The notes beneath the pieces were generated by a model that did not search any database, was not told the DNA's origin, and saw only the letters and a list, made by a program, of their open reading frames with translations. From assembly GCA_026396335.1 (NCBI GenBank), contig JAPLWZ010000090.1:1-6180 (forward strand): a stretch of 6,180 nt of DNA, given 5' to 3'. This DNA comes from Microcaldota archaeon (GTDB lineage Archaea; Micrarchaeota; Micrarchaeia; Anstonellales; Anstonellaceae). Positions 1-4,647 of this stretch are shown one piece after another. Both the position numbers and the translations under genes were made by a program. Within the stretch, counting starts at the first letter, position 1. The number at the start of each line of letters is the position of its first letter.

Positions 1-1
1 T

Positions 2-1090
2 GTTGAGGGCAAGCGCTACATTGATTGCACAACCGGCGTAGGTGTTGCCATACTCGGGCACGCACACTCCGCGGTAGTTGCAGCAGTAACAAAACAGGCA
101 AGCACGCTCATGACCTGCCAGGAGTCATTCGCAAATCCGGGCAGAACAAAATTAGTCGAGAGGCTTGTTGGGCTTTTCAGCGGAAGATCGGGCACAGAGA
201 GTGGCAGCTCAGGCAGGGTTTTCATGTGCAACTCCGGCACAGAAGCAGTGGAGGCAGCGCTCAAACTCGCCCGCAAGAAAACCGGAAGAAAGGGTTTTGT
301 CGCTGCAATGAATGCATTCCACGGAAGGACCAGCGGCGCACTCTCGCTCACATTCAAGGAGAAATACCGCGCTCCGTTCGAGCCGCTTCTCGGCCCGGTC
401 GTTCGCACCCGCTTCAATGACATAGAGCACCTGAAAGCATCAGTTACTGCGGACACAGCGGCAGTTTTCCTTGAGGCAATACAAGGCGAAGGCGGAGTTC
501 GGCCAGCAACTGCGGAGTACATGGAGGCAGCGCGCGACATTTGCACTGACAGGGGCGCGCTTTTGGTAATGGATGAAATACAAACGGGCTGCGGAAGGAC
601 TGGAAAGTTTTTCGCTTACGAGCACTTCGGAATAAAGCCGGACATTGTTTGCCTTGCAAAAGGATTGGGGGGCGGCGTGCCAATCGGCGCAACAATTGCA
701 ACGGAGGAAATCGGCTCGGCATTCACGCCTCTTGAGCACGGCAGCACATTCGGCGGCAACCCTCTTGCGTGCGCGGCGGCAAACGCAGTGCTTGACACTA
801 TTGAAAAGGACAAACTGCTCGAGCGAGTCAGCACAGAAGGCACATACATGAAGCAGAAGCTCGCCTCTGTTCTCTCTGGAAAAACACAAGTGCGGGAAAT
901 GCGCGGCATGGGGCTAATGCTCGCAGTTGAATTGAAAGTTCCATCACGCGAGCCCCTCTCGCAACTCCTGCAGCGCGGAATTCTCGCCCTTCCGGCAGGC
1001 GAGCAGGTGGTGCGCATGCTGCCTCCTTTCATAATACAGCGAAGTTCGCTTGACACAGTGGCAGAAAAACTATCCGAGGTAGTGCAATGA
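2..1090 (+). CDS. lysJ: [LysW]-aminoadipate semialdehyde / ornithine-pathway aminotransferase LysJ (5'-partial)
   Basis: A PLP-dependent class-III aminotransferase. It is predicted to transfer an amino group from glutamate to the LysW-bound 2-aminoadipate 6-semialdehyde (and possibly the glutamate semialdehyde of the ornithine branch) in the cytoplasm. The reading frame is open from base 2, so the N-terminus is missing, probably about 30 residues judged from the family; 362 residues are visible. Visible motifs are DCTTGVGVAILGHAHS at the start, the phosphate-binding NSGTEAVEAALK, AFHGRTSG, LEAIQGEGGV, the PLP-ring aspartate in DEIQTGCGRTG, the Schiff-base lysine in CLAKGLGGG (codon 659-661), and GSTFGGNPLACAA. 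These motifs also fit ArgD and related acetylornithine aminotransferases. The LysJ assignment rests mainly on the directly overlapping lysK. The stop TGA overlaps the lysK start as ATGA, which indicates one operon with coupled translation. The internal ATG at 110 is not the true start. Confidence 0.9.
   Translation, partial: VEGKRYIDCTTGVGVAILGHAHSAVVAAVTKQASTLMTCQESFANPGRTKLVERLVGLFSGRSGTESGSSGRVFMCNSGTEAVEAALKLARKKTGRKGFVAAMNAFHGRTSGALSLTFKEKYRAPFEPLLGPVVRTRFNDIEHLKASVTADTAAVFLEAIQGEGGVRPATAEYMEAARDICTDRGALLVMDEIQTGCGRTGKFFAYEHFGIKPDIVCLAKGLGGGVPIGATIATEEIGSAFTPLEHGSTFGGNPLACAAANAVLDTIEKDKLLERVSTEGTYMKQKLASVLSGKTQVREMRGMGLMLAVELKVPSREPLSQLLQRGILALPAGEQVVRMLPPFIIQRSSLDTVAEKLSEVVQ
1076..1080 (+). 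promoter_or_regulatory. Shine-Dalgarno site of lysK
   Basis: GAGGT lies within the last codons of lysJ, six bases before the ATG at 1087. It matches the archaeal GGAGGTGAT-type site. The spacing favours the ATG at 1087 over the in-frame ATG at 1093, which would lie 12 bases away. Confidence 0.6.
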
Positions 1091-2145
1091 GCATGATTCC
1101 TGTTGATTTCCTGGATAAACTCGTTGCCACTCCCAGCCCTTCGGGCAATGAGCAAAAAGCAATCGAGCTTTGCATACAGTATATGCGCCAGTTCCAATTT
1201 GAAAAAGTCTGGATTGATGAAGTTGGAAACGCGATAGCGACAAATTACTTGCCAAAGCCAGGCATTCAGCCCGACCTCTTGCTATTCGGACACGCAGACA
1301 CAATCTCGGCGCCCATGCCCCACAAGCGCGAGTACGACAGGATTCACGGCCGAGGATCAGTGGACGCAAAATCCCCGCTCGCAGCGCTTCTCACAGCCGC
1401 AGGCGAGCAGAAGGTCAGCTACAAAGTGATGGCAGTTGCGGTAGTGGAAGAGGAAACATCCTCCAAAGGCGCTTATCACCTTCTGAAGCACGTCACTCCG
1501 AAAATGGCAATCAACGGCGAGCCCACCAACACAACCGGCGTCACGGTCGCATACAAAGGCAGGCTGCTTGTAGAGTGCCGCACGCACGGCAAGGCATCAC
1601 ACGCAGGCATGGCAAGTGAAAACCCAATTGAGCGCACAATAGAATACTACCAGAAGCTGCGCAGCGTTTACCCTCTTCACAAGAACAATTTTGACTCGGT
1701 CATTCTCAATATTACGCACATAGAAGGCGGCAGCCGCGATGCGCTCAACGTGGTGCCAGAAAAGCTTGACTTTGAAATAGACGTTCGCGTGCCCCCTTCA
1801 ATCCCGCCGAAAAAAGTGGCTGACACATTCAGAAAGCTCGCGCCAAGCAACGTGACTGTAAAAGTGCTTGAAGGGCTGCCTGGCGTGGAAACGAGCGTCA
1901 ATCACCCTGTGTGCCGTTCAATGATAGTAGCAATCCGCGAATCAGGGCTGCACCCCCGCTATGTAAAGAAATCCGGAAGCGCAGACATGAACATAGCCGT
2001 GCATTCAGGCATTCCAACAGTTGCATACGGGTCAGGCGACTCATCACTTGACCACACGCCAAATGAAGTGGTGCTCATCAAGGACTATGAAAAGTCGATT
2101 GAAATAATCAAGAGAACAATGAAGAACCTTGAAAAGTCGTTCTAA
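1087..2145 (+). CDS. lysK: [LysW]-lysine / [LysW]-ornithine hydrolase LysK
   Basis: An M20-family metallohydrolase of 352 residues, predicted to release free lysine (and possibly ornithine) from the C-terminal glutamate of the carrier LysW, the last pathway step. The residues expected of an M20 enzyme are all present: H69 and D71 in LLFGHADT, the bridging D93 in GRGSVDAKSPLAAL, catalytic E122 with metal ligand E123 in VVEEETSSKGA, E145 in NGEPTN, H172 in KASHAGMAS in the lid domain, and H323 in DSSLDHTPNE. The signatures GEPTN, YKGRL, SADMNIA and YGSGDSSLDHTPNE are typical of LysK rather than of DapE or ArgE. The start is the ATG of the ATGA overlap with lysJ, supported by a GAGGT site six bases upstream. 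The gene ends six bases from the stop of a convergent gene. In many archaea the same enzyme serves both lysine and arginine synthesis; which applies here cannot be told from this window. Confidence 0.92.
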   Translation: MSMIPVDFLDKLVATPSPSGNEQKAIELCIQYMRQFQFEKVWIDEVGNAIATNYLPKPGIQPDLLLFGHADTISAPMPHKREYDRIHGRGSVDAKSPLAALLTAAGEQKVSYKVMAVAVVEEETSSKGAYHLLKHVTPKMAINGEPTNTTGVTVAYKGRLLVECRTHGKASHAGMASENPIERTIEYYQKLRSVYPLHKNNFDSVILNITHIEGGSRDALNVVPEKLDFEIDVRVPPSIPPKKVADTFRKLAPSNVTVKVLEGLPGVETSVNHPVCRSMIVAIRESGLHPRYVKKSGSADMNIAVHSGIPTVAYGSGDSSLDHTPNEVVLIKDYEKSIEIIKRTMKNLEKSF

Positions 2146-2151
2146 TTCTTT

Positions 2152-3288
2152 TCAGCACAGCATTTCCTGCACAATGAGTGGAACCTTGGCAGCAAGCCGC
2201 AGGAAATCCGACTTTGAAACCCATTCCTTGCTGCTGTGCGCTTCGCCGCCTGCGGGGCCTAGCGTGATAATCGGCATCTTCTCAACTGAAAGTATGTTCT
2301 CATCAGCAACAGTGAGCCCGTATGAAATGGCAGGCTTGCCTATGTGGCTGCAATAAAGTGAAAGGAACCTTCGGACCGTTGCATTCTTCTCATCAGTTTC
2401 GTACGATGGCAAGTAGGGTGTTTTCCTCTTAGGGATTTCAACCGACCAGTTGCAGCCAGCAGGGAACTTTACGCTTCGCAAGTGCCTCTTTATGTGCGCA
2501 AGGAAGCTCTGCGGCGTGTGAGGCGGAACGTAATGCACGTCTGCGTCTATCACTGCCTCTGTCGGGACTGAAAGCGAGCGCGATTCAGATGAGAAGCGCC
2601 TCACAAATAGCCGCGAGGGGCCGAGCTTTCCGGTTGGCATGGGTATTTTCGAAAGCGCACGGACAATGATGTTGCCGAGGTCAATCGCGCTCACGCCCGT
2701 GCTTCCTGCTCCGTGCGCGCCAATCCCTGTAACAGTAAAACGGTAAACTGCCCTTCCGCGCCTTCCAAGTATTATGGGCGGCTTTCCCTTTGACGCATCC
2801 TGCGGCGCATCAGGTATCTCATGGCAGATTGCAACACTGCAATTCCTGTACTCGCCGCTCTTTTGCGCAGCCCATGTGCCTTCTGAAATATTCTCCTCAT
2901 CAGCAGTAAGCACAATCCTCATGCCCCGTTCGCTCGTGTCGCAGTATTTCGCGCAAAGAAGCACAAGTGAAAGTCCAGACTTCATGTCCCAGCTCCCAAG
3001 CCCGCGTATGGTGTCTCCGCGCATTTCCATGCGTAACGGGTCGCGCTTGCCGTAATTGTACGGCGGCACGGTGTCCAGGTGGGCGGAAAGAAGCACTGCG
3101 CCCTTGCGGCTGCCCTTCTGCGCAATGACATTGAACCGGTTGGGCGCAAACTTTTGCAGGCGCACAGAAAATCCATAGCGCTTCAAATAAGCAGAGCAAA
3201 ATTCGGCAAGCGCGCGCTCCTGGGGGAAAACGGAATTTATTGAAATGAGCTTGCGCAGGAGCGAAAGCGCCTCACTGTCTCTTTCCAT
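2152..3288 (-). CDS. M20-family metallohydrolase (ArgE/DapE/ACY1-like amidohydrolase or peptidase), substrate unknown
   Basis: A 378-residue protein with the two-domain M20 layout, predicted to be a cytoplasmic di-metal enzyme cleaving an amide bond. Visible active-site residues are H70 and D72 in LLSAHLDTVP, bridging D101 in GLGSWDMKSG, catalytic E131 and metal ligand E132 in LTADEEN, E157 in ICHEIPD, H192 in GIGAHGAG of the dimerisation domain, and H351 in GGEAHSSKEWV near the C-terminus. It lacks the LysK hallmarks (GEPTN, SADMN, DSSLDHTPNE), so it is a different M20 branch from the neighbouring lysK. Family names such as acetylornithine deacetylase or succinyl-diaminopimelate desuccinylase are possible, but the LysW route would make them redundant. 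It is the second gene of an operon: its ATG lies inside the 3' end of the formyltransferase gene (17-bp overlap), with a GGCGGT site four bases upstream. It may act on a product of that enzyme, which is inference. Confidence 0.9.
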   Translation of the reverse strand: MERDSEALSLLRKLISINSVFPQERALAEFCSAYLKRYGFSVRLQKFAPNRFNVIAQKGSRKGAVLLSAHLDTVPPYNYGKRDPLRMEMRGDTIRGLGSWDMKSGLSLVLLCAKYCDTSERGMRIVLTADEENISEGTWAAQKSGEYRNCSVAICHEIPDAPQDASKGKPPIILGRRGRAVYRFTVTGIGAHGAGSTGVSAIDLGNIIVRALSKIPMPTGKLGPSRLFVRRFSSESRSLSVPTEAVIDADVHYVPPHTPQSFLAHIKRHLRSVKFPAGCNWSVEIPKRKTPYLPSYETDEKNATVRRFLSLYCSHIGKPAISYGLTVADENILSVEKMPIITLGPAGGEAHSSKEWVSKSDFLRLAAKVPLIVQEMLC

Positions 3289-4405
3289 TGGAACCGCCGA
3301 TAATCTGTGCTACTGGCTGGACCTGCTGCACTGGGACTCTTTCCTTCACTGGCACTCTTCCGAATGCGTTTGTTGAGCCGTAGTTTGGCAGGCTGCTCAT
3401 GCTGTCCGAGTTGTGAGCGCGGTTCCTTATCCTGTTTTCGGTTATCAAGTCCTGTGTTTCCGTTTGGACAAGGTACTTGGCAAGCCCGCGCACCACTACA
3501 TTATTCTTGGTCTGGTAATTGCGTATCCTGAGGCTTTCCACATCGTCTCCCCTGCGTATTGGCGTGCCTGTTGAAGTAAGAATGGTTGGCCCGTGGTCAA
3601 TCAGCGCATCCACCACATGAAGAGTTGCTCCCGTCACTGCGCGCGCGATGTTCCTCTGCCCCGCTGCTATGCGAACAGAATCCCCGACAAACTCAAACTC
3701 CGCGCCCATCCGTCCGTAAACGCCTGCTATGGACTTGTCATAGCCGTTGCGGCTGATGATTGCGTCCTTTCCTGAGAAGAGCTTGGTGAATGCCTCATGC
3801 CTCTCCGCACCGGTGTGCGTGAAAAGGTTCGCGCGGCCGTGCGCGTCCCTTGTGGGCGTGACTCCCGGCACCTCTGCTGCATACCCGGGGTGAATGTTGA
3901 TTATCAGGCCATTGTAGCCGACCCTCTCGTCAAGCATCACCGAGTTGAAAAGAACAGTGTATGAGTCTGAAAGTATGACGTCTATGTCATTCTCCCTCAT
4001 GAATGAAAGCATGCGCTGTTCATATTGCACCTTTGCTTCGTGCTTTGCGGTGTTTGGCACCTTCACGCCATCCTGCTCTACCTTGGCTGGAATCTGCCTC
4101 CAGGGCTTGGATTCCTCAACATGGAACGCAATGCCGTGCTCCTGGCAGAAGTTGCGCAGGTATTCGAACGTGGGCGACGGGTCCACATTGCCGTGGTTCC
4201 CGTGCGCTGTGCCGTTGTCATCCACAAACACTGCCGCAATGACGACCTTTCTAGTAAGCAGGTTGCCTGATTCAATCTGCCTCTGGAGGAATTCAATAGT
4301 GGGTATTATGCGCGAATCCGTCCCCACGCCCTCTGTAGTAATCTCGCGTGGCGAGGTGACGTACGCAAGCCTGATAGTTCCTAGTTCATGTTGTGGCTCT
4401 TCCAT
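3272..4405 (-). CDS. Formyltransferase-fold protein (PurN/PurU-like catalytic core) with a large insertion and polar C-terminal tail
   Basis: A 377-residue protein from the ATG at 4405; an in-frame ATG at 4414 would add three residues. An N-terminal Rossmann-like half has strands IRLAYVTSPR (about 11-20), KVVIAAVFVDD (53-63) and DIDVILSDSYTVLF (140-153), the last matching the PurN strand that normally ends AGxMRIL. The catalytic triad of 10-formyl-THF-dependent enzymes is visible: N170 and H172 in IINIHPGY, and D270 in VVDALIDHGP, seven residues after H263 of TGATLH as in PurN. The segments EVPGVTPTRDAH and TGATLHVVDALIDHGP resemble both PurN and PurU, so glycinamide-ribotide formylation, another N-formylation, or formyl-THF hydrolysis are all possible. 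It is much longer than PurN (about 210 residues). About 60 extra residues separate the NIHP and TGATLH motifs, and the last 55 or so residues are polar, Pro/Gln/Val-rich and probably disordered. It is first in an operon with the M20 hydrolase. Substrate not assigned. Confidence 0.82.
   Translation of the reverse strand: MEEPQHELGTIRLAYVTSPREITTEGVGTDSRIIPTIEFLQRQIESGNLLTRKVVIAAVFVDDNGTAHGNHGNVDPSPTFEYLRNFCQEHGIAFHVEESKPWRQIPAKVEQDGVKVPNTAKHEAKVQYEQRMLSFMRENDIDVILSDSYTVLFNSVMLDERVGYNGLIINIHPGYAAEVPGVTPTRDAHGRANLFTHTGAERHEAFTKLFSGKDAIISRNGYDKSIAGVYGRMGAEFEFVGDSVRIAAGQRNIARAVTGATLHVVDALIDHGPTILTSTGTPIRRGDDVESLRIRNYQTKNNVVVRGLAKYLVQTETQDLITENRIRNRAHNSDSMSSLPNYGSTNAFGRVPVKERVPVQQVQPVAQIIGGSNGKRQ
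3293..3298 (-). promoter_or_regulatory. Shine-Dalgarno-like site of the M20 hydrolase gene
   Basis: On the minus strand GGCGGT (one mismatch to GGAGGT) lies four bases before the ATG at 3288, inside the final codons of the formyltransferase gene. It supports that start and coupled translation across the 17-bp overlap. Confidence 0.45.
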
Positions 4406-4427
4406 GCTTCTCATCTGCAGCGAAGGG

Positions 4428-4435
4428 TTTATAAA
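4428..4435 (-). promoter_or_regulatory. TATA box of the formyltransferase-M20 operon
   Basis: TTTATAAA is centred at 4431.5. Archaeal TATA boxes are usually centred about 26-27 bases before the transcription start, which puts the start at about 4405. That is the second in-frame ATG of the formyltransferase gene, so the transcript is probably leaderless. No Shine-Dalgarno site is seen before either ATG. The box is itself a palindrome, but the annotated gene immediately downstream on the minus strand gives its direction. Confidence 0.6.
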
Positions 4436-4455
4436 TGCTGAACCTAGTTTGACTA

Positions 4456-4479
4456 ATTAGTATTACTAGTAATAGTAAT
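4456..4479. repeat. 24-bp near-perfect palindrome, candidate operator
   Basis: The sequence is a palindrome with a single mismatched pair (4460/4475). Its core TATTACTAGTAATA (4461-4474) is perfect over 14 bases. It can also be read as four consecutive hexamers of the types ATTAGT, ATTACT, AGTAAT and AGTAAT. Its centre lies 36 bp upstream of the TATA box of the leftward operon. The size and symmetry fit a site for a dimeric or tetrameric helix-turn-helix regulator, possibly acting on the leftward operon and less likely on the rightward gene. Overlapping it on the left is a second perfect palindrome, ACTAATTAGT (4452-4461), and ACTAAT recurs at 4484-4489. Confidence 0.5.
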
Positions 4480-4488
4480 CATAACTAA

Positions 4489-4509
4489 TTTCGTCTTTAA
4501 TTGACGAAA
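4489..4509. repeat. Inverted repeat with 7-bp arms
   Basis: TTTCGTC at 4489-4495 and GACGAAA at 4503-4509 are exact reverse complements separated by seven A/T bases. It stands in the AT-rich divergent intergenic region, not at the end of a gene, so a protein-binding site is more likely than a terminator. Each arm is short and partly homopolymeric, so chance occurrence is not excluded. Confidence 0.35.
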
Positions 4510-4584
4510 AAATAACTAAAATGGCGTTTTATGCCCGATGCGCCTGGAACTCACATGCCTCATCAAAACACTTAATAACCTCGC

Positions 4585-4598
4585 CGAAGGTATACAAT
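4585..4598 (+). promoter_or_regulatory. Candidate BRE/TATA promoter of the NHL-repeat gene
   Basis: Purine-rich CGAAGG (4585-4590) directly precedes TATACAAT (4591-4598), an arrangement like an archaeal BRE plus TATA box. The expected transcription start is near 4621, giving a leader of about 27 bases that contains the Shine-Dalgarno site. A weaker alternative box is CTTAATAA at 4571-4578, with a start near 4601. Confidence 0.4.
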
Positions 4599-4636
4599 GC
4601 ACACGGGGAGAAAATTGGTTTGATAGCGATATTGTC

Positions 4637-4642
4637 GAGGTG
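4637..4642 (+). promoter_or_regulatory. Shine-Dalgarno site of the NHL-repeat gene
   Basis: GAGGTG, a strong match to the archaeal GGAGGTGAT site, lies five bases before the ATG at 4648 and fixes that start. Confidence 0.75.
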
Positions 4643-4647
4643 TACAA

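Noticed and set aside
16..546. Minus-strand open frame of 176 codons within lysJ
   Set aside because: It is antisense to the aminotransferase motifs, has a low-information composition and lacks a promoter or ribosome site.
110..1090. ATG at 110 as the lysJ start
   Set aside because: The same frame is open back to base 2 and the upstream residues (DCTTGVGVAILGHAHS) match the conserved N-terminal part of class-III aminotransferases, so the gene is truncated by the window edge.
616..1197. Minus-strand open frame of 193 codons across the lysJ-lysK junction
   Set aside because: It is antisense to two well-supported genes and shows no conserved motif; the composition (Ser/Arg/Cys-rich) is typical of a shadow frame.
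2146..2151. T-rich TTCTTT after the lysK stop as a terminator
   Set aside because: The tract is only a few bases and interrupted by C; it is too short to support a terminator call although some archaeal termination occurs at T-tracts.
3945..4460. Plus-strand open frame of 171 codons antisense to the formyltransferase
   Set aside because: It is a Cys/Ser/Met-rich shadow translation of a gene whose minus-strand product has clear catalytic motifs, with no start signal of its own.
4489..4510. The 7-bp-arm inverted repeat with following A-run as a transcription terminator
   Set aside because: No gene ends here on either strand; both flanking genes start at this gap and read away from it.
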